Assembly: GCA_963841945.1 (NCBI GenBank)
Contig: CAWJFC010000028.1
Span: forward strand, 434,001-498,000
Source of the DNA: Acidiflorens sp963841945
GTDB taxonomy: Bacteria > Acidobacteriota > Terriglobia > Terriglobales > Acidobacteriaceae
DNA length: 64,000 nt
Reading direction: 5' to 3'
How positions within the stretch are numbered: the stretch's first letter is position 1; every line of letters begins with the position of its first letter. A program made the position numbers and the translations under genes. Below the pieces are notes generated by a model. That model did not search any database and was not told the DNA's origin. It worked only from the letters and a program-made list of their open reading frames with translations. Below, piece after piece: positions 50,791 to 58,465 of this stretch.

Positions 50791-52848
50791 ATGCATTTCG
50801 ATGAACATTTCGACGTGGTCGTGGTCGGCGCCGGCCACGCCGGATGCGAGGCCGCCATGGCCGCCGCCCGCATGGGCCTGAAGACCGGGCTTTACACCCT
50901 CAATGTCGATCTGATCGCGCAGATGTCCTGCAACCCAGCCATCGGTGGAATCGCAAAGGGTCACTTGGTTCGCGAAGTGGACGCGCTCGGCGGCATCATG
51001 GGCGAAATCACCGATGCGGTAGGCATCCAGTTCCGCCTGCTCAATACCTCGCGAGGTCCAGCCGTCTGGTCTCCGCGGGCCCAGTGCGATAAGCAGGCCT
51101 ACCGCTTGAAAATGCGCGAGGTGCTGGAGTCGCAGCCGAATCTAAGAATCAAGCAAGCTGAAGTAGCTGATGTAATCGTGGAGAAGTTCGAAGTTCCCAG
51201 CCCTCAGTTCTCAGAAAGTCCCGAGCCAACTGAGAACCGGGAACTGAGAACTGAGAACTGCATTCAAGGCATCCTCCTCCGCGACGGCCGCCGAGTCTCC
51301 GCTCGCGCCGTCGTCATCACCACCGGCACATTCCTCAATGGACTTATCCACTGCGGCGAGCAGCAATATCCCGCTGGACGGTCCGGCGAGCCGGCGGCCG
51401 TTCTCCTCGGCGAATCGCTGAAAAAGCTGGGCTTGCGCGGATGCCGCCTGAAAACTGGTACACCTCCGCGCCTCGACGGCCGCACCATTGACTGGTCAAA
51501 ATTCGAGCTTCAGCCCGGTGATGCCGACCCCACTCCCTTCAGCTTTCGCACGCGCCAGGTCGCGCATCACGATAAACAAGTGCCCTGCTACATCGCCTTC
51601 ACGACCGAAGAGACGCACCGCATCATCCGCGAAAACGTCCACCGCTCGCCCATGTACAGCGGTCAGATCCAATCCATCGGACCGCGCTATTGCCCGTCGA
51701 TCGAAGATAAGATCGTCAAGTTTCCCGACAAGCTCACGCACCAGCTCTTCCTCGAACCCGAAGGCCTGAACACGCACGAGATCTACGTCAACGGCATGAG
51801 CACCAGCCTGCCTATCGATGTTCAGCTGGCGATTCTCAAGTCAATCCCGGGCCTCGAAAGCGCGGAGATGATGCGGCCAGGCTACGCCATCGAATACGAT
51901 TCCATCGATCCGACCGAACTCAATCGCACGCTCGAGACCAAAAAAATCGCTGGCCTTTTTCTGGCCGGCCAAATCAACGGAACCTCCGGCTATGAAGAAG
52001 CCGCCTGCCAGGGCATCATGGCGGGAATCAACGCCGCGCTGAGTATAAAGAACGAGCTGCCCTTGATCCTCGATCGCACCGAAGCCTATACCGCGATCCT
52101 GATCGACGACCTGATTTCAAAGGGGACAAACGAGCCGTACCGCATGTTTACCTCACGCGCCGAGTTCCGCCTGCATCTGCGCATCGATAACGCCGACCGC
52201 CGTCTGACCCCGCACGGCCGCCGCGTAGGCCTGATCGACGATCAAGCCTGGCGGGATTTTCAAGCCAAACAAGCGCGCGTAGAAGAGATGAAGAATCTGC
52301 TGGACCGCACCAAGTTGACCGGCGCGATGGTGGATGAGTTGAATCAGACCTCCGCCGAATTTCCTAACGACCAACGACCGACGACCAGCGACCTGGCCTC
52401 CGCACTCGGCCAACCGTTGTCCCAACTCCTGAAGCGGCCCGAGATTGCGATAGAGCACTTGACCTCAGTACTAAAAAATCTGTCCCCCGAATTCTTTGCC
52501 CGGAATTCCTCTGTGACCTCTGTGCCCTCCGTGGTAGAGATCTCCTCTGCGGTTCGCAACGAACTCAAGTCCATCGAAACGGAGATCAAATATGCCGGCT
52601 ATCTCGATCAGCAGCAACGCGCCATCGATCGCCTGAAAAAGGCCGAGCAGCGCCACATCCCTGACTGGTTCGATTACCACTCCGTCAGCGGCCTCTCGCG
52701 CGAGATGCAGGAAAAACTGCGCAAGATCCAGCCGCAAACCCTGGGGCAGGCCTCACGCATTCCAGGAGTGACGCCCGCCGCGGTCTCGCTGGTCAACGTC
52801 TACATAGAAATCCAGGCGCGCCGGCGCGAGCAAGCTGCGGCACTATAA
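50791..52848 (+). CDS. mnmG: tRNA uridine-5-carboxymethylaminomethyl(34) synthesis enzyme MnmG
   Basis: MnmG (GidA) with MnmE puts carboxymethylaminomethyl on U34 of several tRNAs. FAD site: DVVVVGAGHAGCEAAMAAAR (from residue 9); also MSCNPAIGGIAKGHLVREVD, RGPAVWSPRAQCDK, KTGTPPRLDGRTI, and the C-terminal YAGYLDQQQRAIDRLKKAE and LSREMQEKLRKIQPQTLGQA. Three short in-frame stretches do not belong to the family: near residue 140 (EPTENRELRTEN), near 525 (NDQRPTTSD) and near 573 (SSVTSVPSVVE). Each is read from a repeat family also found between genes. At 685 residues it is longer than most MnmG (about 630), and the extra length matches these insertions. Confidence 0.97.
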   Translation: MHFDEHFDVVVVGAGHAGCEAAMAAARMGLKTGLYTLNVDLIAQMSCNPAIGGIAKGHLVREVDALGGIMGEITDAVGIQFRLLNTSRGPAVWSPRAQCDKQAYRLKMREVLESQPNLRIKQAEVADVIVEKFEVPSPQFSESPEPTENRELRTENCIQGILLRDGRRVSARAVVITTGTFLNGLIHCGEQQYPAGRSGEPAAVLLGESLKKLGLRGCRLKTGTPPRLDGRTIDWSKFELQPGDADPTPFSFRTRQVAHHDKQVPCYIAFTTEETHRIIRENVHRSPMYSGQIQSIGPRYCPSIEDKIVKFPDKLTHQLFLEPEGLNTHEIYVNGMSTSLPIDVQLAILKSIPGLESAEMMRPGYAIEYDSIDPTELNRTLETKKIAGLFLAGQINGTSGYEEAACQGIMAGINAALSIKNELPLILDRTEAYTAILIDDLISKGTNEPYRMFTSRAEFRLHLRIDNADRRLTPHGRRVGLIDDQAWRDFQAKQARVEEMKNLLDRTKLTGAMVDELNQTSAEFPNDQRPTTSDLASALGQPLSQLLKRPEIAIEHLTSVLKNLSPEFFARNSSVTSVPSVVEISSAVRNELKSIETEIKYAGYLDQQQRAIDRLKKAEQRHIPDWFDYHSVSGLSREMQEKLRKIQPQTLGQASRIPGVTPAAVSLVNVYIEIQARRREQAAAL
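51205..51260. repeat. Palindromic GAGAACT element inside mnmG
   Basis: CAGTTCTCAG (51205-51214) is the exact complement of CTGAGAACTG (51251-51260); between and beside them GAACTGAGAACTGAGAACTG repeats the 7-base unit. Read in frame as TENRELRTEN. Confidence 0.8.
52365..52540. repeat. Two further repeat stretches in mnmG
   Basis: ACGACC/ACGACCGACGACCAGC units at 52366-52394 share the motif ACGACCAGCGAC with the der linker. CCTCTGTGACCTCTGTGCCC at 52508-52527 is of the CTCTGTG family and is read as SSVTSVPS. Confidence 0.65.
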
Positions 52849-52914
52849 TCCGCGAACTCTGGATTTGTTTTTAGATTTTGGGCGTCGCACACGCTTCAGC
52901 GTTGCGCTAACTCC

Positions 52915-53904
52915 TTACCTCCGGCCCGCGGCTTCAACGGTGGCGATTGATCCGTCCACCGCCGCCTGCGCTCGCCCGGCCGCCTTGCTTTGATACATCA
53001 ACTGATCCGCCCGATTGATCAGCGAATCCGCCGTATCGTCCTTATGCGCCACCGCTGCCCCCACGGATACTGACAAGGCCACGCGCTCGCCTCCGCTGAT
53101 AACCGAGGTCTGAGCCACCAGCGCGCAGCAGCGATTCGCCAACCGCTTCAGGATGTCGGCGTCCATGTGCCGAACCACCGCCAGAAATTCGTCGCCGCCC
53201 CATCGCCCCACGATGTCCGAGGTGCGCAGTGCGCCCACCAGTGTTGTCGCCGCCTCTTGCAGCGCTTGGTCTCCCGCCGCATGGCCAAAGCGGTCGTTGA
53301 TTGACTTGAACCAGTCCAGGTCGATCACCAGCACGCCAAACGCATCCCCGTGAACCTGGTACTCGGTCAACGCCGTTTTTACCGACATCTCCAGATAACG
53401 CCGGTTTGGCAATTGGGTGAGTTGATCGAGGAAGGCCAACCGCTCCATCTCCTCCGTTTTGCGGGCTGCCGCCAGCCGAGCCGTTTCGTCCGTAAAAATC
53501 TCAACCGCGCCCACCACCGAACCATCATCTCCATGGATAGGTTGCACGCGCACCATCACTGGAACGCGCCGCCCCTGCTTGTGTCGCAGAAAAATCTGTG
53601 CCTCCCGTGCCTCGCCGTCCGCCATGGCGGCCATTAGCGGACAGCCGTCCTGACATAGCCTTTTTCCCTTACCGTCGACGTGGCACAAAATGTCGTCCTG
53701 GCACGATCTCCCGGTCACCTCGTCCGGTTTGTAGCCCGTCAGGCGAAACGCGCGGTCATTCCAATACAAGATCCGCCGGGAGCGGTCCACAAAGTAGACG
53801 CCGTCGCTCATGTGATCGAGTAGTTCTTTGTAAAAGTTAGGATCGGAGGGCACACTACCAATGGTGAGGGAACGGCTGGCGCTCGGCTTACTCAATGAAG
53901 TCAT
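52915..53904 (-). CDS. PAS-GGDEF diguanylate cyclase
   Basis: A 329-residue enzyme that makes cyclic di-GMP. A PAS domain (MSDGVYFVDRSRRILYWNDR) carries a Cys-rich loop (SCQDDILCHVDGKGKRLCQD then GCPL) that is found in a set of PAS-GGDEF proteins and may bind an iron-sulphur centre or sense redox. The GGDEF domain shows DQLTQLPNRRYLEM, VLVIDLDWFKSINDRFGHAA, IVGRWGGDEFLAVV (intact GGDEF site) and INRADQLMYQSKAAGR. There is no EAL domain and no transmembrane segment, so it is soluble. It lies alone on the minus strand between mnmG and the thioredoxin gene. Confidence 0.93.
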   Translation of the reverse strand: MTSLSKPSASRSLTIGSVPSDPNFYKELLDHMSDGVYFVDRSRRILYWNDRAFRLTGYKPDEVTGRSCQDDILCHVDGKGKRLCQDGCPLMAAMADGEAREAQIFLRHKQGRRVPVMVRVQPIHGDDGSVVGAVEIFTDETARLAAARKTEEMERLAFLDQLTQLPNRRYLEMSVKTALTEYQVHGDAFGVLVIDLDWFKSINDRFGHAAGDQALQEAATTLVGALRTSDIVGRWGGDEFLAVVRHMDADILKRLANRCCALVAQTSVISGGERVALSVSVGAAVAHKDDTADSLINRADQLMYQSKAAGRAQAAVDGSIATVEAAGRR

Positions 53905-54194
53905 AGTTGGTAGTTTCGACTTAGCGAGAATCCGACGCAGGCAAGGCTCAGTGCCACGAGGCGCTCACTTCGGCTGGCGCCTTTAACAAAAAACTAATTC
54001 TGCGCCAAGCCCGCCATTTACAATGTTTTGCCGTTATGTCTCCCGCTCAGCATAGCTTCCAAGGTTGCGGCCCATTGGACAAATTACCAAGGTCATGACG
54101 CGGCTGGCAGGGGATTCAAAGACCGAGACGAAGAGACCTGGATCGTCCGGCAAACTGCGGGGTTGTTCTGTAATCCGCAAGCTAAAATCCGCGA

Positions 54195-55130
54195 TTATAA
54201 AGCCTTCTCAATCGCCGCTCGTAATTCCTCATAGGTCATGGCGCCCGGGTGGTACATGGCCACTTGGCCCGCCCGATTGATTACCACCAGCGTCGGCGTC
54301 GTACTTGCCCCGTAGGTTTTGAAGTTATGCTGGCTCAAGGGCACCGGCATATCCAATAAACTCGAATAGTATCTTTGTCGAACCGACTCGATGTAACTCC
54401 GCTCCGCTGCGGGATCAGCATTCTCTCCCTGCGCCGCATATCCATAAAGCTGGGTCGGCCCGATCACGGCCAGTCCCTTAGGGCCGAACTCTTGCCGCAA
54501 GCGCGCAATGATCGGAACCTCGGCTTTGCAGTCCACGCACCAGTGCGCCCAGAAAAACAAAAGCACGGGAGACCCTTTCAGCGAAGCCAATGCCGGCGGC
54601 TTCGGTCCCAGAAATTGCGTCTCCTCGATCGGCGGCGCAGCCCGTCCCACCAGGGCGATCAGATTCAAATTTTTCTGCAGCCGCGGTCCGATTGAAGTGG
54701 TTCCATATTTTGTGAGCGCCGTCCGCAGCAGCCGAATCGCTGCGTCCTTCTGACCTTTTTCCGCCATCGCCTCCGCCTGGACCTCGTAAGCCGCTCCCAG
54801 TGCGATGGGGAGGTGAGGCTCCGCATCCAGCTTGCGTTTCGCGAGTTGCTGTTCGCACAAAGTGCGAGTTTCGTTTGCATGGGAGGCAGCCTGATCCCAG
54901 CGTCCAGCCGCCGCCTCGCCGCGCGCCATCCAGGAAAGCGCCTCCAGGTACTCCGGCGTCGTACCATTCCGCGTCTTGTAGTCTGCAAGCTCCGCCTCTG
55001 CGGCGCCAAAAGAGTTCTGCGCCAGCTGTACCCGGATATCCATAACCAGATCAGCCCACGCGGTTTGCCCGGCAACAAGAAAGAGAAAGAAAAGCAGGCA
55101 AACTGCAACCCACATTCGCGAAATTCTCAT
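54195..55130 (-). CDS. TlpA-type thioredoxin-like protein with N-terminal helical repeats
   Basis: A 311-residue envelope protein. A signal peptide (VAVCLLFFLFLVAGQTAWA) is followed by about 120 residues of TPR-like helices (YLEALSWMARGEAAAGRWDQ) and a thioredoxin domain: VLLFFWAHWCVDCKAEVPII contains the redox pair WCVDC; the cis-Pro is at TTPTLVVINRAGQVA. TlpA/ResA proteins reduce disulphides in the periplasm, for example during cytochrome c maturation; a target is not apparent. The ATG at 55130 is the first before the signal. The gap 53905-54194 contains no gene. Confidence 0.88.
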   Translation of the reverse strand: MRISRMWVAVCLLFFLFLVAGQTAWADLVMDIRVQLAQNSFGAAEAELADYKTRNGTTPEYLEALSWMARGEAAAGRWDQAASHANETRTLCEQQLAKRKLDAEPHLPIALGAAYEVQAEAMAEKGQKDAAIRLLRTALTKYGTTSIGPRLQKNLNLIALVGRAAPPIEETQFLGPKPPALASLKGSPVLLFFWAHWCVDCKAEVPIIARLRQEFGPKGLAVIGPTQLYGYAAQGENADPAAERSYIESVRQRYYSSLLDMPVPLSQHNFKTYGASTTPTLVVINRAGQVAMYHPGAMTYEELRAAIEKAL

Positions 55131-55197
55131 GAATTTGATAATCGCTGACCTGCGCTAAAAAGAAAAGCGGACGGCTAGCGCCGAGGCAGACACCTCT

Positions 55198-55371
55198 CTA
55201 CCCACGTACATGCTTTGGTACCACGGGGTCAGGTTCGTCAACCGGAGCATTGGGATTGTTTGGATCCTCGGGCGGGGGCTCCTTCACTGGCGGAGGACCG
55301 GGTTCCGGGCCTGGAACGGGACTGGGCGGATTCGGCGACGATATTGTTTTCAAAATGATGCGTCCCTTCAC
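55198..55371 (-). CDS. Proline-rich microprotein, possible
   Basis: A 57-codon open frame from GTG 55371, GRIILKTISSPNPPSPVPGP and on through many Pro, Glu and Asp residues (PPPVKEPPPEDPNNPNAP) to the stop at 55198. Such short proline-rich proteins occur widely in Acidobacteriota and are usually unannotated. The open frame continues upstream of the GTG to 55415 or so without a better start. It fills most of the 310-base gap between the thioredoxin and barrel genes. No ribosome-binding site was identified, so confidence is low. Confidence 0.35.
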   Translation of the reverse strand: MKGRIILKTISSPNPPSPVPGPEPGPPPVKEPPPEDPNNPNAPVDEPDPVVPKHVRG

Positions 55372-55440
55372 GAGCGAAAGCCCGTTAGCGCGATGAGATT
55401 CGGGCGGCGCGTTTCCAAATAAGCTATTAAAAATAGGCTA

Positions 55441-56001
55441 TTAGAAGTGGATGGCAATTCCGGTCGAGAAACGGACTGCGTTTTGCGTATTGCTGTAAAA
55501 GCGCGTTTCGATCCAGTCGAGCTGGCCGCGGAGAGAAACCGGCCCGGCGATGCGATAGTCGAGGCCTCCGCCGACGGCATTAGCAAATGACGTATCGGAA
55601 TCGGAGATGCCATTGCTGCGGCTGATGTGGCCGGCGCCGATCAGGAATTCGGCAAAGGGGCGAAATCTGCTTACTTGAAAAGAGGCGCGTGGCCCGAGCA
55701 AGACATTGTGCTCCGCGACGTCCGCGCCGACGGAGCTACAGGTCAGCCCACACACGCCAGCGAAAGTTCCACTGCCGTAGTGGCCATCAACATCGACAAC
55801 CAGGCCGAGGAACGGGAGCACTTTCCCCTCCAGGGAGGCATCCCATCCGTTGGTATTGATGGTGTCATTCGAGACCACCGGCGTGCGCTCATAGGAATAG
55901 CCGAAGAACACATTGCCTTTTGGAACCTGCGCACTAGCGCTAGCGCACACCAACCATGAAGCCAACACAACTACCGATACTCGTAGAATTACTCGCTGCA
56001 T
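55441..56001 (-). CDS. Outer-membrane beta-barrel protein
   Basis: A 186-residue protein with a signal peptide (VVVLASWLVCASASA then QVPKG) and alternating strands of the OmpA/OmpW-type eight-stranded barrel: VFFGYSYERTPVVS, WDASLEGKVLPFLGLVVDVD, RPFAEFLIGAGHI, VGGGLDYRIAGPVSLRGQLD, and a C-terminal strand ending FSTGIAIHF with final Phe. A Cys pair (GVCGLTC) in an outer loop could bridge. Function unknown; such barrels may be porins, adhesins or surface structures. A ribosome-binding site GAGGAGA precedes the ATG. Confidence 0.82.
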   Translation of the reverse strand: MQRVILRVSVVVLASWLVCASASAQVPKGNVFFGYSYERTPVVSNDTINTNGWDASLEGKVLPFLGLVVDVDGHYGSGTFAGVCGLTCSSVGADVAEHNVLLGPRASFQVSRFRPFAEFLIGAGHISRSNGISDSDTSFANAVGGGLDYRIAGPVSLRGQLDWIETRFYSNTQNAVRFSTGIAIHF

Positions 56002-56129
56002 TCTGATCTTCTATCTCCTCGTAGCGATCTGGTTGCGAAATAGATGCGCCAGACAGACGCGACTTTGCCTCGAATATCTACGCGCGTGCAAAAACGATCA
56101 TGGGAGGCACGTCCCTCCATCTTTACAAA

Positions 56130-56400
56130 AGTTGACACGAAAGTGACAGTTTCTTGACAAATGAACCCGGCAGCCAAGCTAAAGTTTCGACGGGTATCTG
56201 GAAGTTCCTTTTTGAGGAACGCCGAGGAACGACCGGGAATGGCGAACGAATAACAGGCCGCTCGCCGAAGCGAGTTTTCAACGGGCTCGACGTGCTAAAC
56301 CATGGCAAAGTTCGTGGGGGACTACACGGGACTGAGCTTACGTAAAAGCAAATCGAGTTCGTGAAACAAACAGGGACCGGCCCCACACCCGGTCCCTGTA
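56130..56400 (+). ncRNA. Candidate structured RNA ending at a strong terminator
   Basis: No gene lies on the plus strand here, yet the region has TTGACA at 56132-56137 and again at 56154-56159, a hairpin GTTCCT/AGGAAC near 56200-56217, another with CTCGC-CGAA-GCGAG near 56265-56279 (a stable CGAA-type tetraloop), and a strong terminator at 56371-56398. Together these suggest a transcript of about 200-240 bases. It matches no RNA family I recognise: RNase P, 6S, SRP RNA, tmRNA and common riboswitches were considered. It could instead be the leader of the minus-strand barrel gene read in reverse, which would remove the evidence. Expression data are needed. Confidence 0.35.
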
Positions 56401-56411
56401 TTGTTTGTGTT
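56364..56411. terminator. Bidirectional terminator
   Basis: A perfect 10-bp stem CAGGGACCGG/CCGGTCCCTG (56371-56380, 56389-56398) with an 8-base loop, followed by TATTGTTTGT on the plus strand and TTTGTTTC on the minus strand. It lies 80 bases after the minus-strand HTH gene and after the candidate RNA, so it can serve both. Confidence 0.8.
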
Positions 56412-56490
56412 CAAAAGAGATTTGTCTTGAAGAGATGTGTGGAAGAGATTCGTGCTGAAAAGAAAAGCGGCGAATCGAGCCCGCGCACCG

Positions 56491-56805
56491 CTAAGAGCGC
56501 CGGCGACTACGAGCTTCACGATCACGCCACGGCGTAAGAGCGCGATAACGCGGAATGGCGGTAACGGTCTTCTTCGTGCAATCCAGCAACTCTCTTTTGA
56601 TTAGCCAACCTACCGCGGCTTGCGCCGAGCTCTTGGAAATACCGATGGATTCGGCGATCTGCTGATAGCTTGCCTGCACCATCCCGTTGCTCCGGCGCTG
56701 CTCGGCGGCGATCCACAAATAGACCAGGAAGCTGGCGGGACGCCGGTCGTGGCCAACCAGGTCGCGCATCAGGACGTCGGTGACATAATCGTCGAGCGAA
56801 ATCAT
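56491..56805 (-). CDS. Helix-turn-helix transcriptional regulator
   Basis: A 104-residue DNA-binding protein. SASFLVYLWIAAEQ-like helices lead to an HTH segment (ASYQQIAESIGISKSSAQAA then VGWLIKREL), the winged-helix pattern seen in MarR/GntR-like and phage replication regulators; the tail is basic (DREARSRRRS). The ATG at 56805 is directly beside an inverted repeat CTATATT-N7-AATATAG (56807-56827), which can serve as operator and as -10 region, so autoregulation is likely. A terminator follows 80 bases after the stop. Target genes are unknown. Confidence 0.75.
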   Translation of the reverse strand: MISLDDYVTDVLMRDLVGHDRRPASFLVYLWIAAEQRRSNGMVQASYQQIAESIGISKSSAQAAVGWLIKRELLDCTKKTVTAIPRYRALTPWRDREARSRRRS

Positions 56806-56806
56806 A

Positions 56807-56827
56807 CTATATTGACAGTTAATATAG
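56807..56827. promoter_or_regulatory. Operator/promoter palindrome of the HTH gene
   Basis: CTATATT (56807-56813) is complementary to AATATAG (56821-56827) with 7 bases between. It touches the ATG of the HTH gene and holds a TATATT -10-like hexamer on the minus strand. The leader would be very short. Confidence 0.5.
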
Positions 56828-56937
56828 CATCAACTGGCTGATTGCGTCGAAAGCGACCTTTTTCTTATTCTCGAACGAGTTTTCGCGGACACCAGGTTTG
56901 CGATTACGAATTCACTCGATGAAGGGGAACAAGAATC

Positions 56938-57300
56938 ATGATTCGTGGCATCAAGTTTGCCTGCGTTCCAGTGCGCGATCAGGAGCAATCGTTGAAATTT
57001 TTTACCGAGAAGCTCGGTTTTCGCGTGATGACCGACCAGCCCTTTGGAAAGCAACGCTGGATCGAACTCGGCATTCCAGGCGCGGATTCCCAGATTGTGC
57101 TATTCACGCCGGAGGGGCATGAGAATCGCATTGGAGGATTTCAGCCGATCGCCTTCTGGACAGATGACGTGTTCGCGACCGCCAAGATTTTGAAGTCCAA
57201 GGGAGTGGAGTTCGCGGTCGAACCGAAGAAAGAGCCGTGGGGAACGACTTCAATTTTCAAGGATGTGGACGGGAACCAGTTTGTGCTTTCCAGCAAGTGA
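56938..57300 (+). CDS. VOC (glyoxalase/bleomycin-resistance fold) protein
   Basis: A 120-residue protein of the vicinal-oxygen-chelate superfamily. It begins IRGIKFACVPVRDQEQSLKF (first half-module) and ends WGTTSIFKDVDGNQFVLSS (second half-module, with the metal-binding Glu replaced by Gln near the end). VOC proteins include glyoxalase I, dioxygenases and drug-binding proteins; the specific reaction cannot be assigned, and the altered residue may mean no metal. ATG 56938 follows GGGGAAC-rich sequence at proper distance. It diverges from the HTH gene by 132 bases, so the HTH protein could control it. Confidence 0.85.
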   Translation: MIRGIKFACVPVRDQEQSLKFFTEKLGFRVMTDQPFGKQRWIELGIPGADSQIVLFTPEGHENRIGGFQPIAFWTDDVFATAKILKSKGVEFAVEPKKEPWGTTSIFKDVDGNQFVLSSK

Positions 57301-57333
57301 AAGCCCCGCAGATTCGATGCTCGCGAGGAATCG

Positions 57334-58080
57334 CTATTGAGCTGACCCGCGGCGGCGGTAATAGATGTTGAACTCGAACCCCGGATTCGGCGGGAAGATT
57401 TCCGCCACTTTGCGCAGGCGCTCGGCCATGGGAGCCGGCGCAAGCAGCGGGTAATCACGTTCGCGCAGGTCGTGATAGTCCACGTCCAGATAGATCGACA
57501 GCAGGTAGATCGAAATAGCGTCGGCGAAACTCGCCGCGAGGTATTCGTTTTTATACTTTTCCGCATCGGGGCCGTTGCCGGTCGCCAGTTTCCGGGCTTC
57601 CCAGGCGTCGAGCGAGGTTTCGCCGCGGGCTCCGGCTTCGACCTGCTGCCAGGCTAGATCGGCGAACGCCGCAGCCACGCCCGCGCGCTCGACCAGCGCG
57701 TGCCCGACGTTGATATAGAACTCGAAGGCGATGGAGAAAGTGTCATCCATCAGCCGCGTTGAGATGAAGACGCACTGGGCATCGCCGATATTGAGATTGC
57801 GATGGCAGACGGCGTTGTCGCTGAGGGCCACGTCGTAGCGGTCGGCGATGACGGTGTCGTCATTCTGATTCACCGTGAGCGGAACGAAATAGTAGGCCTT
57901 GCGGGTTAGAGCAGCGGCGATCGGCACGGGCACGGCAGTGATCAGGCGGTCAAGATCGTTGTCGGACAAGTTGACTTCGCCCGCGCGGGCGTAGCAGATG
58001 CCATTCGCGGCCTGCGATACCGGGCTCGATTGGACGATTTCCGCGGGGCTGCGGGTGATCGCGGATGCGGCTTGCGACAT
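57334..58080 (-). CDS. Conserved protein of unknown function
   Basis: A 248-residue soluble protein with no signal peptide or transmembrane segment. It has well-spaced hydrophobic and polar stretches (LSDNDLDRLITAVPVPIAAA, YYFVPLTVNQNDDTVIADRY, FYINVGHALVERAGVAAAFA, AVCHRNLNIGDAQCVFISTR) that look like a conserved globular fold, and I recall similar hypothetical proteins in Acidobacteriota, but no domain can be named. ATG 58080 starts MSQAASAITRSP; an upstream ATG at 58104 is 8 codons longer. It is convergent with the VOC gene, 33 bases apart. Confidence 0.7.
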   Translation of the reverse strand: MSQAASAITRSPAEIVQSSPVSQAANGICYARAGEVNLSDNDLDRLITAVPVPIAAALTRKAYYFVPLTVNQNDDTVIADRYDVALSDNAVCHRNLNIGDAQCVFISTRLMDDTFSIAFEFYINVGHALVERAGVAAAFADLAWQQVEAGARGETSLDAWEARKLATGNGPDAEKYKNEYLAASFADAISIYLLSIYLDVDYHDLRERDYPLLAPAPMAERLRKVAEIFPPNPGFEFNIYYRRRGSAQ

Positions 58081-58235
58081 GAGTCGTATTGTAGCGTATG
58101 GCAAGAGCGAGGTCAGTGGCTCGACCCCAGGTTGCAGAGCTTGGGCGCTCGTTGGCTGGGGTAGTGGCCTGGCGCAGAGCGATTGTTACTAGAGCGAGTA
58201 TCGGTTTACCTGCTTTGGGAAGGGCATGGCTTCAG

Positions 58236-58300
58236 TCGTGCCGCCCAGAGCCGTAATGACGCGGGCTTCAGCCCCTGAGGGATTCCACGGGCCGGTAACG
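58236..58300. repeat. GGGCTTCAGCCC-type repeat in the leader of the repeat-containing gene
   Basis: GGCATGGCTTCAGTCGTGCC and, after a short gap, GCGGGCTTCAGCCCCTGAGG are inverted-repeat forms of a family also present in dinG (1781-1860). The open frame of the next gene runs through it, but the true start is probably after it. Confidence 0.5.
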
Positions 58301-58465
58301 AACTCACCGCGGCAGGACACTATTCCGGCTCTGAATAAAGGCGTGACAGGTTGTGAGCCAGCATCTAACATAGAGAGTGGCGTGGGGAGGCTTTTGTCTG
58401 GTCCCGCCTTCCAGAGCACCTTCCAATTTCTAGGGCTTACCGTTTTTAATGACTTATCGTTTCTG

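Noticed and set aside
56180..56200. TTTCGACGGGTAT resembles the 5' end of tmRNA
   Set aside because: No matching 3' acceptor strand, T-arm or CCA, and no tag frame ending in Ala-Ala follows; similarity judged to be chance.
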